Shown here piece by piece: positions 23,469-32,630 of a stretch of DNA of 64,000 nucleotides (positions are counted from its first letter, which is position 1; every line of letters starts with the position of its first letter). The DNA is from Deinococcus detaillensis (GTDB lineage Bacteria > Deinococcota > Deinococci > Deinococcales > Deinococcaceae), in the NCBI RefSeq assembly GCF_007280555.1, contig NZ_VKDB01000002.1, forward strand, positions 124,001 through 188,000, read 5' to 3'. Both the position numbers and the translations under genes were made by a program. The notes below the pieces were generated by a model, which had not been told where the DNA came from, did not search any database, and was given only the letters and a program-made list of their open reading frames with translations.

Positions 23469-24860
23469 TTACTTCACGTTCATGCTGAGGTATTTGGTGG
23501 TGAGGTACTCCTGAATGCCCCACAACCCACCCTCGCGTCCGTACCCGCTCTGTTTGACACCGCCAAACGGAGCCTGCGCCGTGCTGGGAACCGGATCGTT
23601 CAGCCCGATGATGCCGTACTCCAAAGCAGCGGAAACCCTGAATGCGCGGGAGAGGTTGTTGGTCCACAGATACGCCGCCAGCCCGAATTCGGTGTCATTG
23701 GCCGCCCGCACCGCTTCTTCCTCCGTGTCGAAAACGATCACCGGAGCCACCGGCCCAAACGTTTCTTCCTGCATGATCAGCATCTCGGCACTCACGCCGC
23801 TGAGCACGGTGGGCTGGAAGTACAAGCCTTCACCAGCCTCACCACCTGTCGTAGCGATTGCGCCTTTGCTCAGCGCGTCCGTGACATGGCGCTTGACTTT
23901 CTCAAGACCCTGCTGATCCACCAGCGGCCCGATTTGGGTGGCAGCGTCCAGTGGATCGCCCACTTTCAGTTTGGCCGCCGCTTCGCTCAGCTTGCGGGTA
24001 AACTCATCGGCGATGCCGCGCTGCACATACACCCGGTTGACGCACACACAAGTCTGCCCAGCGTTGCGGAACTTGCAGGCTATGACGTCGGCCACCGCCT
24101 GATCCAGATCAGCGTCATCGAAGATCAGGTACGGCGCGTGCCCGCCGAGTTCCAGCGATACGCGCTTGAGGGTCGGTGCAGCCTGAGCGGCCAGCAAGCG
24201 GCCCACTTCGGTGCTGCCGGTGAACGTGATTTTGCGGATGCGGACGTCATCCATCATCACCTTGGTGGTCGGCACCGGGTCAGAAGTGGTCAGCACGATG
24301 AACGTATCTGCCGGGCCACCCGCCTCAGTCCACAGTTCGGCCATCTTGAGTGCCGTCAGCGGTGACTGTTCGGCGGCCTTGAGAATGATGGTGCAGCCTG
24401 CCGCCAGCGCTGGGCCTACTTTGCGGGTTGCCATCGCTGCCGGGAAGTTCCAGGGGGTCACGGCGTAAACAGGCCCGACCGGTTCGTGGGTGACGATCAA
24501 CTGTTTGGTGACGCTCTGGCTGGGCACCACTGTGCCGTAGATGCGTTTGGCTTCCTCGGCGTACCACTCCAGGAAAGACGCGGCGTACTTGACCTCGCCC
24601 GCTGCCTCAGTGACCGGTTTGCCCATCTCGGAGGCGATCAGGCGGGCGATTTCGCCGACGTCACGCAGCATCAGATCGTTGAACTTGCGCAGCAGAGCCG
24701 AGCGCTCGTAAACGCTGGTTGTGCGCCACGACCCGAACGCCTTGAGGCTGCGTTCGACGGCGTCCTGGGCGTCCTGCACCGTCTGGTCGGGAATCTGAGC
24801 AATCACTTGGCCGCTTGAAGGGCTGATCAGATCAAAAGTTGGCTGTGCTGTTCCGGTCAT
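23469..24860 (-). CDS. gabD: NAD(P)-dependent succinate-semialdehyde dehydrogenase family protein
   Basis: 463 residues, full length for the aldehyde dehydrogenase superfamily. Visible motifs are the cofactor-binding TPWNFPAAM and FTGSTEVGR, the general base region LELGGHAPYLIFDDADLD, and the nucleophile NAGQTCVCVNR. Near the end PFGGVKQSGYGREGG is typical of GabD/SSADH enzymes. Such enzymes oxidise succinate semialdehyde to succinate, though malonate or other semialdehydes are possible. AGAGGT precedes the ATG. Co-transcription with the VOC protein hints at an aromatic or amino-acid side pathway. Confidence 0.85.
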   Translation of the reverse strand: MTGTAQPTFDLISPSSGQVIAQIPDQTVQDAQDAVERSLKAFGSWRTTSVYERSALLRKFNDLMLRDVGEIARLIASEMGKPVTEAAGEVKYAASFLEWYAEEAKRIYGTVVPSQSVTKQLIVTHEPVGPVYAVTPWNFPAAMATRKVGPALAAGCTIILKAAEQSPLTALKMAELWTEAGGPADTFIVLTTSDPVPTTKVMMDDVRIRKITFTGSTEVGRLLAAQAAPTLKRVSLELGGHAPYLIFDDADLDQAVADVIACKFRNAGQTCVCVNRVYVQRGIADEFTRKLSEAAAKLKVGDPLDAATQIGPLVDQQGLEKVKRHVTDALSKGAIATTGGEAGEGLYFQPTVLSGVSAEMLIMQEETFGPVAPVIVFDTEEEAVRAANDTEFGLAAYLWTNNLSRAFRVSAALEYGIIGLNDPVPSTAQAPFGGVKQSGYGREGGLWGIQEYLTTKYLSMNVK

Positions 24861-24999
24861 GCGTTTACCTCTTCTGGCGCTGCCGAGAACGGGCGCGGCA
24901 GATAAAATGGAAGTCGTGGGAAAGGTCGTTACCTCAGCAGTCTACCCGTGACGCTGGGACATGTGGGTAGGCGCGACCCCCCGCTCTCTGCTGCCGTCC

Positions 25000-25989
25000 T
25001 CAAGCCGTGCCTTTCAAGAAAGCGGCGCGGTGGTCGCTCATCTGGTGTGCCACGCTGGGAAAGTCGGGGTCGATATCGAGTTTGTAACCGTCCCAGTAGC
25101 CGTCACGCTCAGGATCAAAGAAGCGGGCGGGCGGCATCTCGGCGCTCATGGCCGCCGCTTTGATGGCCCGCCGCGTACGGACGCGCAGGGTTTCTGGATG
25201 GGCGCTCCGCACTTCTTCGGCGCTGATGGGCGGCAAAACCCGCAGGCCCACCCGCACACCGGAACGCAGCGTGGGCGCAAAAGGATGCTCCCAGATGCGG
25301 TGCGCACCGGTCAGCGCCACCGGCAAAATCGGCACACCCAGCAGCTTGGCCACTTCAAATACGCCGCGCTGAAAGTCGCTTTGAATGCCCGCGATGGTTC
25401 CCTGCGGAAAAGTCACCAGACTCTCGCCGCCTCCGAGAATCTCCTCTGCGCCGCGCAAAAGATCGCGGAAGCCGCCGAGCGGGTGTTCGGGATTGATCGA
25501 AACATGGCCGAGTTTGCCCAGCACCGGTCCGATCTCAGGCCAGGTAAAAATCTCGCGCCGCGCCACGAACCGCATCATCAGCGGCAGTTGCAGCAAGCAC
25601 GGCACGTCGGCAATGCCTTCATGTAGCGAGGCGATCAGATACGGCCCTTTAACGGCGGCGGTTGGGCCGATGTTCTCCAAGCCGTGCAGTTCCAGCTTGA
25701 CATTCAAATGAGTCAAGATGCTGCTGCTGAGCGTTCGCTGAACTTTCATCCGCTGGGCGGGCGTCAGCGATTCGGGGAAGCGCTGCGCCCACTTGAGACT
25801 GCTCCAGATCAGCGGGCGGCCCAGCAGTGCAAAACGCAGCCGCGTGGCGAGGCCTTCTGGCGCAAAGATCAGCTCGACTGGGTCATCGGGGTGGGGGGTG
25901 ACGGGCGGGGGCAAGCAGACCTCAAGCGGGGCGAGTAGGGGAGAGTGTTGAGAGGCGGCCTTCAGGTTATTTACGAAAGAGAGCGCCAA
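25000..25989 (-). CDS. PlsC-type lysophospholipid/glycerol-3-phosphate acyltransferase family protein
   Basis: About 329 residues. The catalytic HX4D motif is HEGIAD within YLIASLHEGIADVP. The second family block appears as FPQGTIAG, a variant of FPEGT. A further block around VLPVALTG...AHRIWEHP fits the fold. These enzymes acylate lysophosphatidate or related acceptors at the cytoplasmic membrane. The start is uncertain: TTG at 25989 lacks a clear ribosome site and lies 12 nt after the GlcD-like stop, and a shorter N-terminus is possible. It ends in front of gabD and is probably co-transcribed with the GlcD-like gene. Confidence 0.8.
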   Translation of the reverse strand: MALSFVNNLKAASQHSPLLAPLEVCLPPPVTPHPDDPVELIFAPEGLATRLRFALLGRPLIWSSLKWAQRFPESLTPAQRMKVQRTLSSSILTHLNVKLELHGLENIGPTAAVKGPYLIASLHEGIADVPCLLQLPLMMRFVARREIFTWPEIGPVLGKLGHVSINPEHPLGGFRDLLRGAEEILGGGESLVTFPQGTIAGIQSDFQRGVFEVAKLLGVPILPVALTGAHRIWEHPFAPTLRSGVRVGLRVLPPISAEEVRSAHPETLRVRTRRAIKAAAMSAEMPPARFFDPERDGYWDGYKLDIDPDFPSVAHQMSDHRAAFLKGTA

Positions 25990-26001
25990 AAAGTTCAGCG
26001 C

Positions 26002-27390
26002 TCAATCTTCCTCGAAAATTTTGCCGGGATTCATCAGGCCTTGCGGATCGAACAGCGCTTTGATGCCGCGCATCAGTTCTAGGAGGTCGCCGTGTTGGGC
26101 GCGGAGGTGGCGGCGTTTGTGCAGGCCGATGCCGTGCTCGCCGCTGCAGGTGCCGCCCACCGCCAAAGCTGCGGCGACCATCAAGTCGTAGACCCGCCCG
26201 ATGGTTTGCCAAGTCGCCGCGTCTTCCGGCGGCGCGTGAAACAGCACGTGAAAATTGCCGTCTCCCACGTGGCCGACGAAGCTGGCGTCCAGCTTGTTCT
26301 CGGCGCACAGGCGGTGGGTCAGGGCGATGGTGGGAGCCAGTTCGTGCAGCGGCACGCACAAATCGGTGCTGAGCATTGCGTGGTCGGGGTGAAGGGCGCG
26401 GGCGGCATAGTAAGCTTGGTGCCGCGCTTGCCAGAGTTGCTGGCGCTCGGTTTCGCTGCGGGCCAGCTCCAAGCCGCCCGCACCGCCCGCCGTGCAGAGT
26501 TCGGCGCAGAGGGCCAGCGCTTCGTCCAGCGCCGTGCGGCTGGCAGCAGCGAGTTCGATCCAGAGGGTCGGCGCTTCGGGATAGCGGGTGCACTGATGCA
26601 AGTTGACGGCCCGCATTTGCCGCTCGTCCATCAGCTCCAAGCGCTCGGGTTGCAAGCCCGCCTGCATCACGCTGGCCGCGCACTGGGCCGCCTCTTCCAC
26701 GCTCCCGAAGTGACAGCGCAGCACCGCCAACTCGGAAGGCAATGGGTGAAGCTTGACGCTCAGCTCAGTGATGACGCCCAGCGTGCCTTCCGAGCCGATC
26801 AGCAGGTGGCGCAGGTCGTATCCGGCGCTGCTCTTGCGGGCCTGAGTGCCCAGCTGGATCACTTTTCCGCCGATCAGCACCGCCCGCATAGACAGCACGT
26901 TGTCGCGCATGGTGCCGTAGCGCACCGCTCCCGTGCCCGAGGCGTTGGTGGCCGCCATGCCGCCGAGACTGGCCTCCGCGCCCGGATCAACCGGAAAAAA
27001 CAGACCGTGTGGCCGCGCCTGCCGGTTGAGCGCCGGATACGTCACGCCCGCCTGCACCGCTGCCAGAAAGCCCTGCGGCTGGATGTCCAGCACAGTGTTC
27101 ATCTGCGAAACGTCCAGTGAAATCCCGCCGCGCACCGGAATCAGCTGGCCTTCCAAGCTGCTGCCCGCCGCGAAGGGAATGATGGGAATTTCAAACTGTG
27201 ATGCGGACGTCATCACCCGCCGCACCTCGTCTTCGCTGCGGGCAAAAATCACCGCGTCGGGCAAGTGGCGCTCGGCGCGGCTCTCATCGCGGCCATGCTG
27301 CTCCAACACGTCCGGTACGGTTGAAAAGCGTTCGCCAAAATGGGCACGCAGTTCGCTGAAAGCTGAGCTGTTTGGAACTGGGCTGTTCAT
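26002..27390 (-). CDS. glcD: FAD-linked oxidase, GlcD type (glycolate or D-lactate dehydrogenase)
   Basis: 462 residues with the PCMH FAD-binding domain (IPFAAGSSLEGQ, PVDPGAEASLGGMAATNASG, AGYDLRHLLIGSEGTLG) and the C-terminal FAD-oxidase domain (FVGHVGDGNFHVLFH, CSGEHGIGLHKR). The family oxidises glycolate, D-lactate or related 2-hydroxyacids and passes electrons to the respiratory chain. No GlcE or GlcF partner is nearby, as in single-subunit D-lactate dehydrogenases. It is divergent from an FMN-type 2-hydroxyacid oxidase across a 62-bp gap. Both could feed glyoxylate into the gcl pathway encoded 15 kb away. Confidence 0.85.
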   Translation of the reverse strand: MNSPVPNSSAFSELRAHFGERFSTVPDVLEQHGRDESRAERHLPDAVIFARSEDEVRRVMTSASQFEIPIIPFAAGSSLEGQLIPVRGGISLDVSQMNTVLDIQPQGFLAAVQAGVTYPALNRQARPHGLFFPVDPGAEASLGGMAATNASGTGAVRYGTMRDNVLSMRAVLIGGKVIQLGTQARKSSAGYDLRHLLIGSEGTLGVITELSVKLHPLPSELAVLRCHFGSVEEAAQCAASVMQAGLQPERLELMDERQMRAVNLHQCTRYPEAPTLWIELAAASRTALDEALALCAELCTAGGAGGLELARSETERQQLWQARHQAYYAARALHPDHAMLSTDLCVPLHELAPTIALTHRLCAENKLDASFVGHVGDGNFHVLFHAPPEDAATWQTIGRVYDLMVAAALAVGGTCSGEHGIGLHKRRHLRAQHGDLLELMRGIKALFDPQGLMNPGKIFEED

Positions 27391-27452
27391 CTGGGCAGCA
27401 GTTTAGCGTCTGGGCAGCTATGCTGAGCGTACAAAGCCCTACAGGAGGCTCG

Positions 27453-28508
27453 ATGAACCTTGCAGACTTGCACAACCTCGCCCAGATAGAAGCGGCGGCC
27501 AAGTCGCGGCTCGCTCCCAGCACCCTGAGTTACTACGACGGCGGAGCCAACGACGAGCTGACGGTGGCGGCCAACCGCGCCTCGTATGCCAAGCTAGCGC
27601 TGCTGCCCCGCGTGATGGTGGACATCTCGGAGATCGATTTGACCACCAGCGTCTTGGGCACGCCGCTCAAGTTGCCGGTTGGTATTGCGCCCAGCGCCCT
27701 GCACGGACTGGCTCACCCAGATGCCGAGTGCGCCACCGCCCGCGCCGCCGCCAGCATGGGCAGCCTGATGACCCTGAGCACCTTGAGCAATTCCACTATT
27801 GAGGAAGTGGGTGAGGCCGCGCCGGGAAGATGGTGGTTTCAGCTCTACCTCTACCGTGACCGCGAGGTAAGCCGCGCCCTGGTGGAGCGGGCCGAGGCCG
27901 CCGGAGCCGGAGCGCTGGTGCTGACGGTGGACGCCGCCTACCTGGGCCGCCGCGAACGCCTCCTGCGTTTACCGATGGTGGTGCCGGAGCAACTGGCCCT
28001 GCCGAATATCGGCGCTCAGCACCCTCAACCGCTTCAGTATTTCGTTTCGCTCCTCGACACTTCGCTCAACTGGAAGGATCTGGCGTGGCTGCGCGGCCTG
28101 ACCGATTTACCGATTGTGCTCAAAGGGATTTTGACTCCCCAAGACGCCGACCTCGCCGCCGAGCACGGCTGCCACGTTTGGGTCAGCAATCACGGCGGGC
28201 GGCAACTCGATACGGCGGTGACGGCTCTAGAAATGCTGCCCGAAATCAACGCGGCGCTGGCTGGCAGGCGCGAACTCTACCTCGACGGCGGTATTACGCG
28301 CGGCACCGACGTTCTTAAGGCGCTGGCGCTGGGGGTAAATGCAGTCTTTTTAGGCCGAGCGGCGCTGTGGGGCCTAGCCGTGGCGGGCGAGGTGGGCGTG
28401 GTTCACACCCTCAAACTGCTGGAAGATGAACTGCGGTTGGCGATGGCCCTGTGCGGCAAAACGAGCTTGGCGCATTTGGGGCCGGAGTTGGTGCGGGCGG
28501 GCGGCTGA
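27453..28508 (+). CDS. FMN-dependent (S)-2-hydroxyacid oxidase (glycolate/lactate oxidase family)
   Basis: 351 residues. ATG at 27453 follows AGGAGG with 4-nt spacing; an in-frame start 81 nt upstream overlaps the divergent gene and is rejected. Motifs: YYDGGANDELT, LPVGIAPSALHGLAHPD (FMN site), WFQLYLYRDRE, VLTVDAAYLGRRERLLR, and the catalytic loop SNHGGRQLD with His and Arg. The LYLDGGITRGTDVLKALALG phosphate-binding region is also present. The enzyme oxidises glycolate or L-lactate to the 2-oxo acid, usually releasing peroxide. With the glyoxylate genes at 35-49 kb, glycolate is an attractive substrate. Confidence 0.87.
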   Translation: MNLADLHNLAQIEAAAKSRLAPSTLSYYDGGANDELTVAANRASYAKLALLPRVMVDISEIDLTTSVLGTPLKLPVGIAPSALHGLAHPDAECATARAAASMGSLMTLSTLSNSTIEEVGEAAPGRWWFQLYLYRDREVSRALVERAEAAGAGALVLTVDAAYLGRRERLLRLPMVVPEQLALPNIGAQHPQPLQYFVSLLDTSLNWKDLAWLRGLTDLPIVLKGILTPQDADLAAEHGCHVWVSNHGGRQLDTAVTALEMLPEINAALAGRRELYLDGGITRGTDVLKALALGVNAVFLGRAALWGLAVAGEVGVVHTLKLLEDELRLAMALCGKTSLAHLGPELVRAGG

Positions 28509-28521
28509 AACGGGAGAGACT

Positions 28522-29013
28522 TCAGTTGAGGCTCAGCGTGACCCCGCCCGGCGCGGCAGAATCTTCCACCAATGTCAGGGTATTGGTGGTGTTGCCCAGC
28601 AGGGTAAAGCTCTTGGTGACTTCCAGCGAGGTGGCCGAGCAGCGAACGCCCAGCGAGTATGACACGTTGCCGGTGTCGCTCTGGCTGCCGCCCTTACTGG
28701 TCAGTGTCTGCTGAGTATAAGGCGGAGCAAAAGCAGTGGCAAGTGCCTGAGCGCTGCCCGGCTGAATATAGACTTGAAGCTGCTGGGTAGCGTAGCTACC
28801 GACTCCTCCCGAAGCCGTGAAAACCACAATTTCACTACCGCTTTTATTGATCAGCGCCATATTGGGGCACGCGCCTGCTGGCGTGTAAATGATGTTCAGA
28901 ATCGCCAGATTCGGCAGAGGGGAACCAACGTTATTTGGGTAGCCGCAACTGCCGAGCATGGGCAAGGCGAGAAAAATTAGAGCGCCGAACTTGAGCATAT
29001 TTTTCGTGTACAT
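28522..29013 (-). CDS. Small lipoprotein, unknown function
   Basis: 163 residues with a lipoprotein signal (KFGALIFLALPMLGSC, lipobox LGSC). The mature domain is beta-rich with two Cys (in AGACPNM and GVRCSA), perhaps a disulfide. AAGGAG precedes the ATG by 7 nt. A perfect hairpin lies only 31-64 nt upstream, leaving no room for a promoter between hairpin and gene. It may be transcribed from upstream, together with the PKD lipoprotein. It is convergent with the 2-hydroxyacid oxidase gene, 13 bp apart. Confidence 0.65.
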   Translation of the reverse strand: MYTKNMLKFGALIFLALPMLGSCGYPNNVGSPLPNLAILNIIYTPAGACPNMALINKSGSEIVVFTASGGVGSYATQQLQVYIQPGSAQALATAFAPPYTQQTLTSKGGSQSDTGNVSYSLGVRCSATSLEVTKSFTLLGNTTNTLTLVEDSAAPGGVTLSLN

Positions 29014-29044
29014 GGCGGTTCTCCTTATTGGTGCGGGACTTGAA

Positions 29045-29078
29045 ACGGCCTTCCTGCTAAAGCTGCTGGGAAGGCCGT
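29045..29078 (-). other. Perfect 10-bp hairpin upstream of the small lipoprotein gene
   Basis: ACGGCCTTCC (29045-29054) pairs with GGAAGGCCGT (29069-29078) across a 14-nt loop. On the minus strand only TTT follows, so it is a poor intrinsic terminator. It ends 31 nt before the small lipoprotein ATG. It could be a partial terminator or attenuator, or an RNA-stabilising structure between two co-transcribed lipoprotein genes. Confidence 0.6.
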
Positions 29079-29212
29079 GAGCCGGATGGTTTGGTTGTTC
29101 TGGATAGAGTCCATAGTCAGGACTGGAGTGGCAGGAGCGGTGCTGGAAATTTTCAGGAAATCATTAGACGCATCGCCGCCGTGGAAACACTGGGCGGGGG
29201 CAGGTGCAAGGA

Positions 29213-30604
29213 TTATTTGTTGGCGAGGTAATCGACGATCAGAGTGGGATTATTGTTAATTTGAAGCTGATCCTTGATGCTGTTGCTCAGGAAGGGTTTG
29301 GCGAACCGCACCTGATACTGGCTGAGGTTGTTTTGCGTGGCCCGGTTCGCCCAGTCGCCCTGAAGTTGGGTTTTGACATCGGCACTGTATGGACCGCCTG
29401 AAGGCCCGAAGTTGCCCGTGATTTTGTTGGCTGCGGTAAGATTCAGAAAGGTGACCCAGCTAAAGCCAACGGCTGCGGGGTCGCCGTATTTAACGCTATA
29501 CAGTTGCAGCGCTTCACCACTGTCGGTCAGATTGGAGAAGGCACCGGGAGTGACTGAGCTGTGTCCAGCAACCAGTGGCGCGGTAAGAAAGCTGTTGGGC
29601 TGCTGGTCTGTAGGCAGACCACTCAGTGTGGTCAGGTCAAAAGTCAAATACGCAGCAACCGTGTGGTCGGCAGCGGTGTCGCCGATACAGAGCGTGATCG
29701 GAGTGCAGGTATAGCTCGCCTGGGTCGTAAAATCGACACTCAGCGTTTTGAGAGCCACAGAAGGGATAGCCACTGCAGTGTGTTTGACCGCCGTGCTGAA
29801 GGTCACGTCAAGCTGGCTCAGGTTCAGATTTCCGGAAGGCGCGTCACTCTTGGCCGCTGAAGTGATGGAAAAGCTGTACTTGTTGGGCGTGGATGGCCCG
29901 GTGCCCGCAATGCTGGCATAGGTCGTCAGCGCCGTAGGAGTGATGGTCAGTGTCTTGTTATCAGGCGACCAGACGAAGGTTGCGGTGCCCAGTGGGGTGG
30001 TGCCTGTCACAGCGGGGGAGCTGTAGGCGCTCTGAGTTACAAAGGCGTCCATCGGCTTGCTGAAGGTCACCACGATGGGCGTTCCAGCGGCGTTGCCTAC
30101 CGAGCCGTTGGCTGGTGACACGCTCAAGACGGTGGGCGCAGCGGGCGCGGTAGTGGTCACGGTAATCGTCGCGGTCTTGGTATTCGTGGCGTTCTTGACG
30201 TCCTTGGCGGTTAGGGTCACGGTGTATGTTCCGGCGGCGGCGTAAGTGTGGGTGGGCGCGGCGGCGGTGCTGTTGGGTGTGCTGTCGCCCCAGTTCCAGA
30301 CGTAGGTCAGGGTTGCGGTTTCGCCTGCGTCGGCGTCGCTGCTGGTGTTGGCGGTGGTAACAATGAGGGGGGCGGGGCCGCTGGTCGGGGTGACGGTGAA
30401 ATTGGCGACGGGCGCGGTGTTGGTGGTGGCGGGCGTGCCACCTCCGCTGCAAGCGGTCAAGCTGAGGGCGGCGGTCAGAATAAGGGCGGGAACGAGGGCG
30501 GTCCTGAAGGTCTTGTTCATGGTCATACCTGCCTTGTGGTGGGCGAGTGAGCGGGCCAAGAAACGCGAGCGGGCGGTGATTTGGTCTGCGGCATGGTCTG
30601 ACAT
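29213..30604 (-). CDS. Lipoprotein with PKD and Ig-like domains
   Basis: 463 residues from ATG at 30604, which follows AGGAGG by 7 nt. The lipoprotein signal itself starts about 26 residues later (NKTFRTALVPALILTAALSLTAC, lipobox LTAC). A start at ATG 30526 or 30520 is therefore possible, although the ribosome site there is weaker. After a Thr-rich linker comes a PKD domain (NFTVTPTSGPAP, YVWNWGDSTP, GTYTVTLTAKD). A bacterial Ig-like domain follows (VLSVSPANGSVGNAAGTPIVVTFSKPM), then about 220 residues of unknown fold. It is probably surface-exposed. Three CGTTCA repeats about 150 bp upstream suggest control by the SARP-type regulator. Confidence 0.75.
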   Translation of the reverse strand: MSDHAADQITARSRFLARSLAHHKAGMTMNKTFRTALVPALILTAALSLTACSGGGTPATTNTAPVANFTVTPTSGPAPLIVTTANTSSDADAGETATLTYVWNWGDSTPNSTAAAPTHTYAAAGTYTVTLTAKDVKNATNTKTATITVTTTAPAAPTVLSVSPANGSVGNAAGTPIVVTFSKPMDAFVTQSAYSSPAVTGTTPLGTATFVWSPDNKTLTITPTALTTYASIAGTGPSTPNKYSFSITSAAKSDAPSGNLNLSQLDVTFSTAVKHTAVAIPSVALKTLSVDFTTQASYTCTPITLCIGDTAADHTVAAYLTFDLTTLSGLPTDQQPNSFLTAPLVAGHSSVTPGAFSNLTDSGEALQLYSVKYGDPAAVGFSWVTFLNLTAANKITGNFGPSGGPYSADVKTQLQGDWANRATQNNLSQYQVRFAKPFLSNSIKDQLQINNNPTLIVDYLANK

Positions 30605-30754
30605 GGGGCTTCCTCCTGTGGACGTGGGGCGAAGTGGTGAAACAGTCAGGCAGCGGAGGAGATCGGCAGGCACCTTTGGCTCCTTATTGAGCCGCTGCCC
30701 ATTCTTGTCAACCTCTTCTTGCTCGCTGCTGAGATCAAGATACGCGCTTATCCA

Positions 30755-30781
30755 TGAACGACCCCTGAACGACCATGAACG
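30755..30781 (-). promoter_or_regulatory. Triple CGTTCA repeat, candidate SARP operator 1
   Basis: On the minus strand CGTTCA occurs at 30781-30776, 30771-30766 and 30760-30755, with periods of 10 and 11 nt. Direct heptamer-like repeats spaced about 11 nt are the known binding pattern of SARP regulators. A nearly identical array lies before the subtilase gene. A TATCTT -10 candidate follows 14 nt downstream. Confidence 0.6.
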
Positions 30782-30796
30782 CTGCGGCAAGGCAAC

Positions 30797-30819
30797 AAAA
30801 AACCCCGCGCAGAGCGGGG
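30797..30819 (-). terminator. Rho-independent terminator of the subtilase gene
   Basis: CCCCGC (30803-30808) and GCGGGG (30814-30819) form a GC-rich stem with a 5-nt loop, followed on the minus strand by six T (30797-30802). It lies 29 nt beyond the subtilase stop and separates the subtilase from the PKD lipoprotein. Confidence 0.9.
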
Positions 30820-30847
30820 CAAGTGGCGAACATCAAATTTCGTTTTT

Positions 30848-32605
30848 TCAGTATCCGCTCAGCCGCAGCATCGGCAGACCCTGACTGAGCGCGTCCTGAT
30901 TTGCAGCGACGCCAGTGACAGCAACTTTAGATGTGGACAAATTGCCGCTAGTTCCCGCGATAACCCGTCCGCTCGACAGCATGTACGTCCGCAGCGCTGC
31001 CGCCGTCATGTTGGGGTTGGCTTGCCGTGCCAGTGCTGCCGCGCCCGCCACCAGCGGCGCAGCAAACGAGGTGCCGCTGTAGAGTTGAACGTGGCCCAAA
31101 TCGAGCGCCTCACCCGGAGCGCTGATATTGAGGTAACTGCCCCGCGTGCTGAACCCAGACACGGGCCACAGCGCGGAAGCGACCAAGCTGCGTGCGCTCC
31201 ACGTAGGCGGCGTGGTAGAGGCCACCGCCAAGAGCGGCAAAGCGGCCTGACTCGGCGCGTGCGAGCGGGCAAAAGCGGCGGGGTACTCTTCGGGGTCGGT
31301 TGGATTGCTGGCTTGGTGCTGATTACCGCCCGCCGCGACCACCACCGCACCCTGAAGCTGCGCCCAGTTGAGAACCGCGTGAATGGCCCCCGTCGGTGAC
31401 GCGCCGCCCAAACTCAGGTTGATGACGAGTTGCTGTGCCGGAACTTGGCTGAGCGCCACGCACAGCCCGCGCAGCACGTCTTTGGTGCTGCAACTGGCCT
31501 GCCCAGCGCCCTCCAAGCAGACTTTGATCGGCAGCACGCCCGCAGCGGGGGCCGAGCCGCTGAGTGCCCCCGCTGCCAGTATGGCCACCTGTGTCCCGTG
31601 TCCTTCCCAGAAGTCCTGCGACCCGGCCAGCGAAGGCGCGGGATTGGCCGGATCAAACGGCACGAGGGCATTGATCGGTGGCGACACGCGGGCCAAACGA
31701 ATTCCCTGCTTGTCGGTCAGTTCGTGGGTGGGGTCGAGCTGGGGGCTGAATCCGGTGTCCAGTACGGCGATGGTCACGCCTGCGCCGGTCATGCCGCCCG
31801 CCGGACTGCCCAGCACCACCCTTGGCGACACGGGGGCGAGGACATAATGAAAACTCTGCTGGTTAACCTGTGCTTTGAGGTTTGGAAGCTGGGTCTGAGC
31901 CTGTGCGCTCTGAGACATAGCGGGCAATGTCTGACTAAGCGCACCAGCACCCCAGCGCGTGAGCGGATCGGGATACCAGACATCCTCGCCGCCTTCCTGC
32001 GCCAGCAGGTTGAGAGCCGCTTCCAGCGTGATGCCCGCGCCCAGTTGAATATCGGCCAGCGTGCCTCCGCAGGGCGAGGTTGCCGCAGGCTGCGCCGCCT
32101 TGGTATTGGGACTGGAACGCGAAATTGGAGCGGGCAGCGTTTCCCGCGAGTAGAGCGTGCCGATACCAGGAAGCAGGAGCAGGCGTGCCAACAAATCACC
32201 CGCTTGCGTCTCATTGAGGTTGGGATCAATCAGCAGTTGTACGCGCCGCGCCTCTGGATCGTTGGGTGTCTCCGGGGCCAGCACTTCAACATCGCGGGTG
32301 GTGATGGTTTTATTGGTGCTGTCGTTGACAAACTGCACCCGCAAGCGTCCCGGCGGGGTGCTGGCAGGAATTCTCACCGTGACCTGCTTGCCCCTACTGG
32401 GAGCAATGGCCCCGGAGATCGTCACGGGTTTTCCTTCCACCTCCGACACACTCAGGGTCACTGTACCGCCCGCACGGCCCCAAGCGTCCGGCAAAGCGCT
32501 GCCCGGTACTGGGGCTACCCCTGCGCCCAGCGCCGCGCCGCACAGCAAGCCCACACCCAGCAAACCCGTTGCCAGCCACCCCATCATTTGTCTTGTTCTG
32601 TTCAT
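30848..32605 (-). CDS. Secreted S8-family serine protease (subtilase)
   Basis: 585 residues. The signal peptide is near residues 8-28 (MGWLATGLLGVGLLCGAALG). About 240 residues of N-terminal region with an Ig-like part precede the catalytic domain. The triad is Asp283 (IAVLDTGF), His336 (GHGTQVA) and Ser513 (SGTSFAAPLVAG), with oxyanion Asn428 (AAGGNQ), so it should be active. Four Cys may form disulfides. ATG follows AGGAGG. The gene starts 25 nt after the SARP regulator stop and carries a CGTTCA array in the overlap, so the regulator probably controls it directly. It could process the surface proteins encoded nearby (inference). Confidence 0.92.
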   Translation of the reverse strand: MNRTRQMMGWLATGLLGVGLLCGAALGAGVAPVPGSALPDAWGRAGGTVTLSVSEVEGKPVTISGAIAPSRGKQVTVRIPASTPPGRLRVQFVNDSTNKTITTRDVEVLAPETPNDPEARRVQLLIDPNLNETQAGDLLARLLLLPGIGTLYSRETLPAPISRSSPNTKAAQPAATSPCGGTLADIQLGAGITLEAALNLLAQEGGEDVWYPDPLTRWGAGALSQTLPAMSQSAQAQTQLPNLKAQVNQQSFHYVLAPVSPRVVLGSPAGGMTGAGVTIAVLDTGFSPQLDPTHELTDKQGIRLARVSPPINALVPFDPANPAPSLAGSQDFWEGHGTQVAILAAGALSGSAPAAGVLPIKVCLEGAGQASCSTKDVLRGLCVALSQVPAQQLVINLSLGGASPTGAIHAVLNWAQLQGAVVVAAGGNQHQASNPTDPEEYPAAFARSHAPSQAALPLLAVASTTPPTWSARSLVASALWPVSGFSTRGSYLNISAPGEALDLGHVQLYSGTSFAAPLVAGAAALARQANPNMTAAALRTYMLSSGRVIAGTSGNLSTSKVAVTGVAANQDALSQGLPMLRLSGY

Positions 32606-32630
32606 GGTGTTCCTCCTGTGGTTGAGTTTG

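Noticed and set aside
26092..27120. 342-residue plus-strand frame opposite the GlcD gene
   Set aside because: Antisense to a clear GlcD family protein; His/Arg/Gln-rich composition typical of shadows.
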